In this document: positions 1 through 10,922 of the stretch, piece by piece
Layout: each line of letters opens with the position of its first letter
Numbering within the stretch: position 1 is the stretch's first letter
Assembly (NCBI GenBank): GCA_038503065.1
Contig: JBCAMK010000019.1
Span: 1,426,001 to 1,490,000 of the forward strand
DNA length: 64,000 bases
Direction: 5' to 3'
Origin: Paragyromitra xinjiangensis
Taxonomy: Eukaryota > Ascomycota > Pezizomycetes > Pezizales > Discinaceae
Translations under genes and position numbers: made by a program
The notes under the pieces: generated by a model
Seen by the model: the letters and a program-made list of their open reading frames with translations, nothing else
What the model was told of the DNA's origin: nothing
Databases searched by the model: none

Positions 1-3000
1 AACGGCGCTCAGGAAGAGGATGGGAGTCTTGTTCTAGAGATCTTGCTTCAGCGGATTCTTGCTTTTCTTTGTATTATCCCCAGCAGGCTTTCAGAGCTTC
101 GATACGATCGTATTTGCGACCGGAAGGCTGGGGTTTTACTCGGGGTTTGAGGATGCCAGGTTCCTCAGTGTGGACTTGTGGTCTTGGAGAGTGAGATAAA
201 TCGTTGTAGTGGTTGTCTATGGGAAGTATTTCTCCGAGACTCTTGGGATATGGGCTTTGCTGTGTTTCTGGTCGGTATTGTCGTTGTTTTGGTTTACGAG
301 TGCTGCTGGTCTGCTCGTGGCTGCTATCCTACCAAAGAGGACCTTGAGATGGAGGCGTCGTTACGACGCGCGAGGTGAGGACTGTGTTTACTGTTTCTGG
401 AGTCTCGGGTAGTTGGGCGGGTTCGTGGTCCTGGGGATTCTATTGACGGGTTCTGTTTGGTGGGTGGTTTCTTGGGGGTTTGTAGTTGTGGTGTTTGCCC
501 TTCGTCTCAAGTGTAGAAGTTGAAGGAGAACTTGGTGGGTAGGTATTGGGGGTTTGACGGGGAGAGCTGGTTTCTATCTTTCTGTTTCTTGCTGTTTCTT
601 TCTCTCTTTGGGTTCGCCTTTCTTGTCTTGAGCTGAAGCTTTGTGTAGGTGCCAAAAATGGAGGTGTTTGAGTCGTGAAGTCTTGCAAGTGGACGGTTTA
701 TCGCAATATGGCGGAAACCCTAGGCTGGAAGCTGAGGGAATGAAACAATAATATCATGCAAGACTATCGTCTGAGAGTCTGGTAGTGAATCCTGATGTCT
801 GAGTCTGGGAATAATACGGGTTTCAATGAGTGGGATTACCAATTCTCAACGGAACTATTTGCAGGAGTCTGGGAATGCAGGACAGTCCTATTGCTGGACG
901 AGTGGGTTCTATTTCTCGCTCTAAGCAATGGTTTTTGGTCCGGACGGTACTATCGTCTAGTTCTTTTGCTGGTGTTTTTCTCGGAAGTTGGGCTGGAGAC
1001 TGGATGACACCTGTTCACGGAATATCGAGCAAGTGGCTTCGACTGCTGCGATGGTACAAGAAACTATACCTCATCTATTACCTTTGTTTAAACCCCTCGG
1101 ACCGGATTTATGGATGTCTAGTATCCTTCTACCATCTTGCTCGGCAGAACGAAGGGGTAGTCTCTTCAAGAGACGTCTTGGGCTTGGAAGTCTAAGACAA
1201 TACCATGGTTTACAGGTCGTTTGGATCTTCTCACAGATGAGGCTACTAGTTCATGGTATGGGGTTAGTATCGTGGCCGGCTTTTAAGTAGATTCTCTGTC
1301 AGTAGGGTGGTAGTCTGGTCTCTTCAGCGGTAACCCGTAGGCATTACAGAGCTATCGTGAATAGTTTCCTCGGGGTAGGTGCACCGTGATGGTTCACGGC
1401 TTGAGTACCAATTTCTGATCCTCGAGCTGGGCTCGGGACCTTAAGTTTCTTCACTGGTTCGGGTTGGAGTTCTGGTTGGGATGTTGTATTTAGAGATCTT
1501 GGGAGTGGGGGGGAAGGGTATCAGTTCATTAATCATCACTACTATTTGGTGGATCTATATAGACGATTTATGGTATTCCGTTTACCTTGGGGTTATTTCC
1601 TGAGAAGTTCAGGTCTGTAGGAGTGGGTAGATACTGTACGGTTTCGGTGGTCTCTCGTGGTGGGGTGTTGTAGGTGTCTTTGTATAATCATGCGGTATCA
1701 CTCGACGACTTTTTCATGGGTTTGAAGCTGTGATGTGATTGGCTGGTACTCGTAAGGGTGTAATTCTTATGGAGGGCGGTGCTCTGGGTTTCTTGGTGGT
1801 TCTAAGGTGGTGGGGGGCGTGGTATGGTATAATGGGGGGCTAAGAGATATCTCAGGAAGTGGAATGGGAGGCTTTCTAGTAAAATGTGGTGTGGTTTTTG
1901 GAGGTTGGAATACGGCGTGGATTGGTGGGAGTGCCTTCCTATAGTCATAGATCTTAGTGAGTGGGTGTGGGCTTTTGAATGTTAGAGTCTGGTCATTGGT
2001 ATATGTATTTGCTACTCGTGGTTCAAGTCTGCGATGGTCGGGTCCCCCACGGACTTTTTGTTCTTCCGCTTATAGTACTTATCTCTATCTTCTCTTCTTG
2101 TTATCTCCACTGTTTGATGTCTATCTGTGCTTATCTGGTTCTTTACCACTCTTCTATACGGTATTTACCTGTATTCCGGGTATTCCTTATTACCACCCCA
2201 CAAATCAGTTATCTACCCTGCTGCCCAGGTAGTCAGTAAGTAGACAAAGACGGAATAGCTCACCACTTCAGGCTAGTGACGCGCTTTACCCATATGCTCG
2301 TTTACTCCCCGAATGCCTATGTTCGTGCTTGCGCCTCGCTGTAACTCCCGTCTCCGAAACCATACCTAACTAGTACTGGGTTGAGATACCCCCCTGGCAT
2401 TGCAGAAGGTAGTAGTAGGGACTACCTTCTGGCTGGAGGAGCAGGACATGTGGCTTGTTATGGTATGGGTTGTGGACGAGTGATATATCATGAATTTAGA
2501 AGTACTTTTGCTATTATGCATAAGGGTCAAACAATCGGTTGGTATTGGGGATATATCTCTTGGGTTGTCGGAAAAGGGAGAAGAGGTGTCTGTGTCTTAG
2601 TACATATTCGTAGTCTTAGAGTCCTTGTCCTCGCGAATAGGTATTACGGGTGTTGTAGCGTTTGTGTTTTATGTAAGCAAGGTCAAGAATCGAACTGTTT
2701 GAAATTAGTTTGTTTTTAACTCTGCTTGGGCGTTAGAGGCCAAGAACTACATATTATAACTACCACCCGTAGGGGTTCTCTTCGTAACCGGGGGATAAAA
2801 AGCGAGTGGTAGTGGTGCGTTCTGTTATAATGTCTCACTCGACCAAACTCTCCGGCTTTGCTAGAATCGTCACCCAGCTTCACTCAAACCCCGCCTAGCC
2901 TGCCTTCGGAAGCTATGACCAGCTAACCCAGAACATAAAAAGACCTAAGAGCTATCTAGAAACCCTGCTCAAGTGCAGTTCCCCGCTATCCACAGTACCA

Positions 3001-4492
3001 AATCACAGTCCATCACTCGCACTGCCAATCAGCTGATTAACCCAGCGCCAGTTGGCCATCCTGATACAAACACACACCGTCTATCATCGAAGCACCTAGA
3101 TGCTCGAGACTAGCTAGTTCGTGGGAACATGAGCGACAGATCGATAAGAGTATTGCCCAGTTTGAACATCCAATGGTCTGAGGCTCGGGGTTTGCGTGAG
3201 TGGGTAACTTGTGTTGTGATAACGTCTCGTAACTTGGGAGCTGTAGACATTCGCCCTCTGCTCGTAGGTGACATGGAGGAGTTTTCGACTGGTACCCCAC
3301 TAGCTGTAGCGGGCTGGTGTTAGTGTATCACCCACCTCTATTATCACTCGCTGCAAACACCTTACCCCACTCACTGACACCCCTACCATCTTTCGGCGAT
3401 CTTCAAGAAACCCATTCACATGCTTCCCACTAAACCTAACCCCCATCTTACACACCCGCAAACACCCTAAACCCCAACCCTACCCACCCAACCTAACACC
3501 AAAACCAGAACCTAGAAAACCGCTCCACAAACCAAAAAAAAACATAAACACCCACTCAAAAACCTCACCCCTCCATAATCCAGTACCAAAGACAGCCCAA
3601 CAGACGTTCCTAACCCCCCTCCACCCACCCGTATCACGTGTCCGTACCACTTCCCCACACTAAATTCTAAACCAGCCTCCCTGCAACGCGCGCGAACTTG
3701 CGCGTGTCGATATTGTGGGGTGTATGCGCCATGTATGTAGGTACGGAAGTGGAATATTTGACAACCGCATGTGATCGGCGGGCGGTAAGTAGTGCTACTA
3801 AATATAAACCCCTAAATCTGGGGTTGGCTACAGCATTGCGCAATTCACTAATGTCCCAACAGTTTGATTTGGTCGTGATGGGTTAGTGGTGAGTGAGATG
3901 ACGGATTTAGATGGATATCGCTAAAGTATGTAGCTGAAAAAGAATAAAGATGAGATAGGTCAGCCTTGAGCAAGAGGGAATATAAAACTTCCATAGTACA
4001 TAGATACCAGTACAAACATGCCACCAGAAACCCAAACCAAAGCCAAATAAACTAAACAAAGATATAATATGCTGATATAAATAGGTATCTTCCCAAGCCC
4101 AAGGTATCATAATCGAAAAAAAAGAATACATAAACAAAAGATACGAACCACAACAAAAGAAATTCGTTTCTAGGCTGAAGCGACCCAAGAACGACCCCAA
4201 CCCTGTCCCTATGCATGCATCAATGCTGGCTAAGATATAGGTATAATGAAACAAATAGAAAGCTAAAAACTCAAGCCGTCTTTTGCACGTAACTTCGTAA
4301 CGCGAGCCTAACTTTTTGATATCAAATGGAAAAATAAAGTAAAAAGAAATAACCGAAAAACAAATGTAATCTGCCTGAGAGATGTCCCATAGAACGAAAA
4401 TACCGCACAATGTCGGTCGTGTCTCAATTATCAACTTTATCGTTTACCACCATGTCGACTGTACACAAGTTAGCTTCATTCTTCACAGTACC
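1..4492. other. Gene-free stretch with strong strand composition skew
   Basis: I see no convincing gene here. Open frames are short and show no recognisable domain. From about 1 to 2,050 the + strand is visibly rich in G and T. From about 3,340 to 3,660 it is almost free of G and dominated by C and A, with scattered CCCTAA-like words. From about 3,900 to 4,440 it is A-rich and lies downstream of the minus-strand DUF8035 gene, so part of it may be that gene's 3' untranslated region. A perfect hairpin sits at 2403-2431. Confidence 0.5.
2403..2431. repeat. Perfect 11-bp stem hairpin
   Basis: CAGAAGGTAGT (2403-2413) is followed by a 7-nt loop and its exact reverse complement ACTACCTTCTG (2421-2431). 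No coding frame surrounds it. It could be a relic of a mobile-element end or a chance palindrome. Confidence 0.6.
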
Positions 4493-6922
4493 CTAACCTA
4501 GGGAAGGCAGCAGGGATGAAACATACGAAGAAGGCATGGAGTTTGCTGTGCTCCTTGGAGGGTTTCTGCTGTACCCAATATACGTCCCCGGCTGATCAGG
4601 ATTCTCCACTGGTCTTCTTGGGACTGGCTGCTTCGATGGTGGCGGTGCAGGCGCTTCCGCTCGTGGTGGATCTGGTGCTGTAGGTGTCACAATCGCCGGC
4701 TTTCCGGGCGGTGGCCTATTTGCAGATGGTCCTGGTCCTGGCCCAACACCACCCGGGTACCCATGAATGGAGACTGGGCGGGGCTTAGCCTGGCGATGCT
4801 GTGATAGACGGCGGTTGTGATGACGCTCTTTTCCACCATCACGCTTGGGAGAACGTTCACGGCGAATTACCCGCACTGCACCACTACGAATCTTTTCAGA
4901 GAGCTCAATCAACTCGTCGATTTGAGACTCGTTGAGAACTTGAAAGACCATGATGGAGTCTGACTGCTCCTTAAAGTCATAGCCGACAACCTCGACAGCG
5001 CGGCGAGCGACAATATCGCGACTGATCTTAGTCCACCGTGGTTCGGCAGCATCGATTGACTTGCGGTGTCGGCTAACCGAGCGGTGTCGACTAACTGAGC
5101 GGTGTCGGCTAACTGAGCGGCGGTGTCGAGAGGCTTCACGCGGACCGGGAATAGGCGCCATGGGACCACGATCGCGGCCACGCTCTTGGTAATACGGAGA
5201 CGTCGGCCCGAAGGACATATTGTCCATATCGCGGTACAGATCGTCGCTACCATTACTGTATCTTCTATTGTCCATCTCAGGCTCCATTCGAAGAGGAAGC
5301 ATAGCTCCTGTGAGGGGAGCAAGTGGTGGAGGCGGGGGCAGTGATGGAAGGACCAAGGGCTCAATGCCAGCAGGGATGTATGGTCCTGGCGCTGGCATCG
5401 GTGGAATCATAACTGGCTGAACTGGTGGTGGCGGTGGTGGTTGAGGTTCCTGGGGTGCTTGGGGTGCCGGCGGTGGTGCGGGTGCAGGTGCAGGTGCGGG
5501 TGCGGGTGCGGGTGCAGTCGCTGTTGCCGGGGGTGGCATGATAGCAGCAGGCGGGGGAGTAGTTGTCGGTGCCGGAGCAATTGCACGTTGCTGGTTGGCA
5601 CCGGGAGACGGAATAGTGGTCGAGCGTGAGGTTGTGTTTATCGTGATGCTTCCGATATTCATAGGTTTGCCTTTTCGACCGGTGTATGTGATATCGACGG
5701 ATTGCCCACCATACTCAAGTCTAATTCCACGCTCGGGCTGGCCCTCAGAGACACTGCTGCTGCTTTCTGATGATTCCGAGCTTGGAGCTTTCCTCGTGAG
5801 CGCACGAGAGCTGCTCGCCGGCACAGATCTTGACCTAGCTCTCACCAAGGCACCCTTTTCGTTCGTATCGGCAGGATTCGCAACCCTCCTTCCACCTGGA
5901 CGCGAGCCGTACACAGACGGTTCATCATAATGCTCATCCGACCCATCTCCACTCCTTGTATCCAGCCCCAGACCATGAGGGCCCCTAGACAAGCTCCGTT
6001 CTCTCCTAGGCTGCCGTTGCTGCTGCCGTTGTTCCTCAAGAACGTGCCTATTACCCCCGGTGGGATGGTATACAGTCCCTCGCCCAAACCCATGCTCCCG
6101 TTCCCGTTCCCCTGGCAACGGTCCGTCAAGGTGATATTCCCGAGAATTTCCTGGAGCGTGGCTCGCGTTTGGCATCACGTAACTCTGCTGTCGGTCAAAC
6201 TGGGGATCGTACATTTCGTAGCTGCCACCAGAAAAGTTACTGCTTCCGGAATGATAAGCCGATTGAGTTCTGCCTGCTGTGCTCGCGCTTGGCAACATGA
6301 CGTAAGGCCCACCGGCGGAGCCAGGGGGCGACATATCTCGGCTGCGTGACGAGGATCGTGATTGCCTAGTATTAACCGGTCCTGGACGTGGCGGATTCTG
6401 TCGGTAGTCCAATTCCGGATGCGGTTCATGGCCGTATTCATGCGGTGGTGGTTGGGAGGGGTGGTGCTGGTGGATGATGTTTGGGCGTTGTTGCTGTCTG
6501 TCAGATTGGGTGTTTCGTCTCCCGAGGCCGCCACCACGGGGAGGGCCACCGTCGCCCCCTCTCATCCCACCTGGAGGAGGACCCGGGGCAGGCATCGGGG
6601 GGGGAGCGGGAGCGGGAGCTAGAGCTACACCAGGGTGTTGTGGTTGGTAACCACCCATACCACCCATAGGGCCATACCCTGGCGTAGTTGGTCCTTGGTA
6701 GTAGAGTAAGCTTTCGCTGCTAGACCGTGAGGAGCCAGGGTTCGCAGAGTAGGGTCCTCGATTATAGTCACGGATCGGGGGAGGAGCGGGGGCTGGCACT
6801 GGGGCACCGTAGTAGCTCTCGGCTGGTGTTTGAGGGAGCGAACCGGTAGAGGCACGATGTGGGTCGTGCATTCGGGTCGTGTTTCGCCGTGGCGGAGCGG
6901 GGGAACGGTGACGGTGAGACAT
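4493..6922 (-). CDS. DUF8035-like Pro/Ser/Arg-rich protein
   Basis: Single-exon protein of 809 aa if translation starts at the ATG at 6922 (MSHRHRSPAPPRR). The frame stays open 135 codons further upstream, but that part is Ser/Pro/Leu low complexity over a pyrimidine-rich tract and looks like 5' leader. Residues 1-600 are disordered: Pro-, Gly- and Arg-rich, with an Ala-Pro dipeptide run near residues 470-484. A RHRSVS repeat lies near residues 598-622, just before the only folded-looking segment, about residues 625-690 (RWTKISRDIVARRAVEVVGY, then F-K-E and V-L-N-E-S-Q-I). This fits the W-T-K-I-x-R and F-E-E-x-x-D pattern that I associate with the fungal DUF8035 domain, whose function is unknown. 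The RS-type repeats would suit an RNA-associated or phospho-regulated protein, but that is inference. Confidence 0.8.
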   Translation of the reverse strand: MSHRHRSPAPPRRNTTRMHDPHRASTGSLPQTPAESYYGAPVPAPAPPPIRDYNRGPYSANPGSSRSSSESLLYYQGPTTPGYGPMGGMGGYQPQHPGVALAPAPAPPPMPAPGPPPGGMRGGDGGPPRGGGLGRRNTQSDRQQQRPNIIHQHHPSQPPPHEYGHEPHPELDYRQNPPRPGPVNTRQSRSSSRSRDMSPPGSAGGPYVMLPSASTAGRTQSAYHSGSSNFSGGSYEMYDPQFDRQQSYVMPNASHAPGNSREYHLDGPLPGEREREHGFGRGTVYHPTGGNRHVLEEQRQQQRQPRRERSLSRGPHGLGLDTRSGDGSDEHYDEPSVYGSRPGGRRVANPADTNEKGALVRARSRSVPASSSRALTRKAPSSESSESSSSVSEGQPERGIRLEYGGQSVDITYTGRKGKPMNIGSITINTTSRSTTIPSPGANQQRAIAPAPTTTPPPAAIMPPPATATAPAPAPAPAPAPAPPPAPQAPQEPQPPPPPPVQPVMIPPMPAPGPYIPAGIEPLVLPSLPPPPPLAPLTGAMLPLRMEPEMDNRRYSNGSDDLYRDMDNMSFGPTSPYYQERGRDRGPMAPIPGPREASRHRRSVSRHRSVSRHRSVSRHRKSIDAAEPRWTKISRDIVARRAVEVVGYDFKEQSDSIMVFQVLNESQIDELIELSEKIRSGAVRVIRRERSPKRDGGKERHHNRRLSQHRQAKPRPVSIHGYPGGVGPGPGPSANRPPPGKPAIVTPTAPDPPRAEAPAPPPSKQPVPRRPVENPDQPGTYIGYSRNPPRSTANSMPSSYVSSLLPSLG

Positions 6923-7330
6923 TACGGAGCTACGAGGGGAGGGGTTGGTATCACGGGATGAGGGAAATGGATGGAGGGATGGATGGGTGGATAAAGCCAA
7001 ATAAACAGAGTAGCAGGGACGAGGGGATAGCAGATGCAACAAGAAACAACTCTCTAGGTAGACAAACAACCGAGGGCTGAGAGTTGATGATGGGGAGGAG
7101 AGGAGGAGGAGAAGGGAAGAGGGAGAAGAAGCAGAAGAAGTAGAAGAAGAAAAGAAGGGAGAAGAGAGATGGATGGATGGAGGAGGGATGGAAGATGGTT
7201 GGATGGAAGGATGTGATTGTGATGATGATGATGATGGTGGTGGTTGAGGGATGAGGGGTCGTTGGTTGCCGTGACAGTGACAGTGGGAGAGTGACAGAGA
7301 ACGGAGATGATTTGTGCGATGTGCCACGTC
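6923..7330 (-). promoter_or_regulatory. Pyrimidine-rich leader of the DUF8035 gene
   Basis: On the minus strand this is a long C/T-rich tract with CTT, CAT and CCAT microsatellite runs (on the + strand GAAGAA around 7,120-7,160 and GATGAT around 7,219-7,235). Such tracts are common just upstream of start codons in filamentous fungi. The open frame through it encodes only low-complexity Ser/Pro/Leu. Confidence 0.45.
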
Positions 7331-8999
7331 GAGCGGGGGAGAGAGAGGGAGAGGAAAAAAAGGAATGGAAAGAGGAGATGGAATGAGAAGGATGATGGAG
7401 ATCTTCTACTGCATGGGGACGATAGTTGCGAACTCTCTCTCTTCGTCTCTGACTCTGGCTGCTCAACTGTTTCCCAACATCATGGCATCCAGCTGTGAGG
7501 ATGCACCGTGATGTAGATGGTCACTTTGCTTTCCAGTGCTGCCTATCCATTGGAGATGGAAGGAAACAGAGACATATAATTAATCCATCCTCACACTGTG
7601 GCGTGGCGGTTGGCTCGAACGATTACTGGGATTCTGAGGAAAGTTCTTTTTCCATACCATACCTACCCCTCCAATACCCTTGCTCTTCTTACCGGCTACG
7701 GCAAGGTACAAATCGCTTTCTTGTTTGCCCTCCGAATCAAAGTCTCAGCGCGGTAAGCAACCGTCATGTCTCTATATGTCCCTCCCTCCTAGACCTCTCC
7801 CTTCGGAACTTCCTCCTACCGCATCTTCTCTTCTCACGTTCACGTTCACGTTCAGTACATAGAAGCGAAATTAAATCCCCCCCCTCCCCACCACAGAGAG
7901 CGCTAAACACGTGGTAAGTGGGCGGTGGATCCCTCCCTGAGAGCAGTGGGCCTCTCTCTCTCGCATGGAGGCGGTGGGTATGTACTTCTGCACATCACCG
8001 CATCAAAAATCCGCACATACGTACGTACGAGTACTGTACAGCTCAATCCATCCGGCTAGCTGCAGTGCTGTCAATCAATCAGTCATTCAGTCACTCAGGG
8101 TTTTTTTTCTCTTCCCTCCTGCTACTATCCTCGCGCTGTTGGAAAAGTGTGGAAAGGGAAAAATAGGCAACAATAGTTGTAATGAAACCGCACTTTTTTT
8201 TTCCCTGAACCCCCGCAGCCTGTGTCTTGTAACTTTTGCTTTTTTTTCGAGCTTTGCTTTTTGAGCTTCGTTCAACGCCGTGTTGTTTCGCCGCAGAAAA
8301 AGGAATACCTATCCGGTCTTGTCTACCGTGACGTTATAGCCCGCAAATGGATTTGAGAGGGGGGGCATTGGTGATAACAGATAATGACTCTCCAGTACAT
8401 CCCATCATGGTGTGAGTGGCGGGGACCCCGGGATGGAGGTGTAGTTGAGCCCCACTATCGATAACACCACTATAAAATATCGCCACTATAATACCGCAAC
8501 ATCTTGTATGACTCAAGCCTCTGCTGCCTACCGTGCGGGGAAAAACCCGGTGGGGGGTGAAATAATTACCACGGGGTTTGTCCGCCCTGTGAGGGTTGCG
8601 TGGTATTGCGTGGGAATTGTATAGGTAGAGGTAAGTGAATTTCAATACTACGTCGTGAGCCTCATTGTTTCTGCAGGAAGAGAGGGCTTTGGGTAGAGTT
8701 ACGTGAACATCGGAGAGAGAGTGCCGAGTAGAAACGCATAGTGGAGCTAAATAAAGCATAAAACTAAATATTTTGTGTTACATGGTAAGGCGAAGTCACG
8801 TTACTGATACGTTATCACGCAAACGTCTGTCGCGACGGCCGACACGTCCGTCGCGCTGCAGTCTCCGTTGGATGTTTTTCGATCATTTCTCAGGATTTAT
8901 TTTTATTTTTATTTTTACGTTTATTTTAAACAATCGTTGATTGTTTCGTTTACAGTTGGTCGCCCTGTCTTGTTTGTTAGGAGAAGTGCTGTAATATTC
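7331..8999. other. Intergenic, no gene seen
   Basis: Short overlapping frames on both strands show no domain or signal peptide. The stretch at 7,331-7,500 probably belongs to the promoter of the minus-strand DUF8035 gene. A short direct repeat (ACGTCTGTCGCG and ACGTCCGTCGCG) lies at about 8,822-8,856. Confidence 0.45.
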
Positions 9000-10922
9000 A
9001 TGGACGGTCTTGTTTTGTACGACCCGAAATACATCACGGCCGCACAGGGCGCCGACCTCGGAAAAACACTACTGGATCTACTTCCATCAGTAAGTACGCA
9101 CTCACTTGACACACTTCGCACCGGGCTGACCAAGCATAGTTCTATCAGAGCATGTTAAACCTAAATTCATGGCCCACTACCAATGGATATGCAGAAGCTT
9201 TATTCGACTCCGGCATGACGTACATATACGTACTTACATACATCGTAGACCGCAATCTGATATAGGTAGGACATCTACTATCTCTCCTGCGGACTTGCTT
9301 AAACACTGATGCTTGTCAGCCCGGCTTACGGCTCTCGTATCGGGAGGAGGGAAAAGGAAATGCTGCCGCTGGAACTTTCCTCGTAAGCAGTTTGCGGGTT
9401 GGTGGCGGACCATGTTTTGATATTGTTGCCGTTTTGTTTGGCAGATAAACGCCATCGCCGCTCCCAATGAGCTAGCTAAGGGGTGAAGGAGTCCATCGCT
9501 TGTTGCATCGTACCAATTGGCAAGTGACGATTGTTAATATAGCCAATTGCTACGATCCACGAATGGCCAAATGGCTCATCAAAAATGACTCGTTATGTGT
9601 GAATCTTGGAACTTGTCAAAGTTCGATTTTTCTCCATGGCACCGTTCCGTGTTAGATGTGGCTGCGAATGGTCGTTTTCAATATTAGATTAGAAACTGGG
9701 GAGGATATATATATGGCCCAATTGATACCATCCACGAATGGTGTTTCCATCCCTCATCAGAAATGACTCGCTTGGGAGCTCGATTGCTGGGGCGCATATA
9801 TCATTCAGCGTGGTAGTGTCACCAAATGTTCCTTGGGATGTCTAGTACAGAATTAGATTAACTGCAGCGGAATTAGGCGTTAACCTTAGCGATATAACCA
9901 ATTAATGTGGCCTGCGAATGGAAAAATTGTGTGGCTCATCAAAAATGACTCGACTTTGTTGGTTAACGGTTTCGATTGATGGAGCTGATGTACCAGCCCC
10001 ATGGAAACATCTGGGTCAGCAATGGACTAACTGGCGAAAACATCAAAATTAACTCCTTACTTTATCTCTTTTAGGACGGCACACACGCGTACCATTCCGA
10101 GAGCGTCGAAAACAACGGTAAGCTGCCTGCCTAACAGGTGGGCAAATACCGTCGATTGGTGTCAATAATCGATCGCTTGTAACATGACCTGGCGGTATAG
10201 CCAATTGACATGATCCACGAATGGAGTTTCACGCCTCATCAGAAATGACTTGTATCTTGTGGGTCTTGGACCTCGATTGCTAGAGCTAATGTACCCAATT
10301 CCGTGTGAACGTGCCCCAGGTCAACAACGGATTAACTGGACAAAAACCGATGTTGATTGTTTTCTTTTTGCTCCTTTGGGACGAAGAGCGCCAAACACGG
10401 AACTGTTATCTCTCCGGGCGGAATTGTAGACGAGACAATTGGCGTAAATCGTCGATTGAAAAAATGACTAGTGGTGTCGGTGGCATGACGGCGGGTGTGA
10501 ACGAGTGGCCAGCCAATTGTTTGAACCCACGAATGGACACAAGTGAATTTATTTTTTCCCGGGGAAAAATAGGGCTCGTATCCATGGATCTTGGAGAATT
10601 TCAATATCGATTGATGGCTGCATACTCAACATTTGCCGGACCATGGCTCAGCTTGGTCCGCCGACGAGGTGTGGGTGGTGATGGTGATAGCTACTGGTGG
10701 GAAATAATTTCGATATTCGCTATCTTCATGGGTTTTGCCCCGTTCTGGATGGATTGGATGTCTATCATCTCTCTCGGCTTATTCGGCCCCGTTGGATGTG
10801 GGCTGTCCATAAAGGAAGTCATGTCAGATCAGCATGAGAAATGGCTTGCAGCTAGCATCATGGCCGTCATCCGGCATGGAGAACCACACCCTCAGGAATT
10901 CCTAACTAGAAAAGTCGACTAA
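9000..10922 (+). other. Possible weak multi-exon gene over a repeat array
   Basis: Three pieces look coding but do not join into a convincing model. The first is 9000-9089, starting at ATG (MDGLVLYDPKYITAAQGADL), 30 codons ending exactly at a GTAAGT donor. The second is 10075-10118 (DGTHAYHSESVENN), flanked by a TTTTAG acceptor and a GTAAGC donor. The third is an open frame 10350-10922, whose last ~100 codons contain two hydrophobic stretches (SYWWEIISIFAIFMGFAPFW and an ISLGLFG segment). The roughly 985-nt gap between the first two would be a very long intron for this genome and is filled with diverged repeats. This may be a decayed gene. I recognise no family. Confidence 0.25.
9490..10545 (+). 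repeat. Diverged tandem repeat array
   Basis: A recurring block (CCAATTG, then CCACGAATGG, then CTCATCAAAAATGACT) appears at about 9541, 9719, 9898 and 10201, with the first half again at 10513. Spacing is about 178, 179, 303 and 312 bp. The two long units (9898-10200 and 10201-10512) match along much of their length, for example CAGCAATGGACTAACTGG against CAACAACGGATTAACTGG, and CCGTCGATTG against TCGTCGATTG. Copies carry many substitutions, so the array is old. Confidence 0.75.

Noticed and set aside
2650..2720. Possible T-arm of a tRNA on the minus strand (CAGTTCGATTC)
   Set aside because: No other tRNA arms could be paired around it.
3907..4434. Minus-strand frame of 175 codons with hydrophobic stretches
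   Set aside because: It lies in A/T-rich sequence directly downstream of the DUF8035 stop codon. The Phe/Tyr/Ile-rich composition is what such sequence gives by chance, and there is no coherent membrane topology or family.
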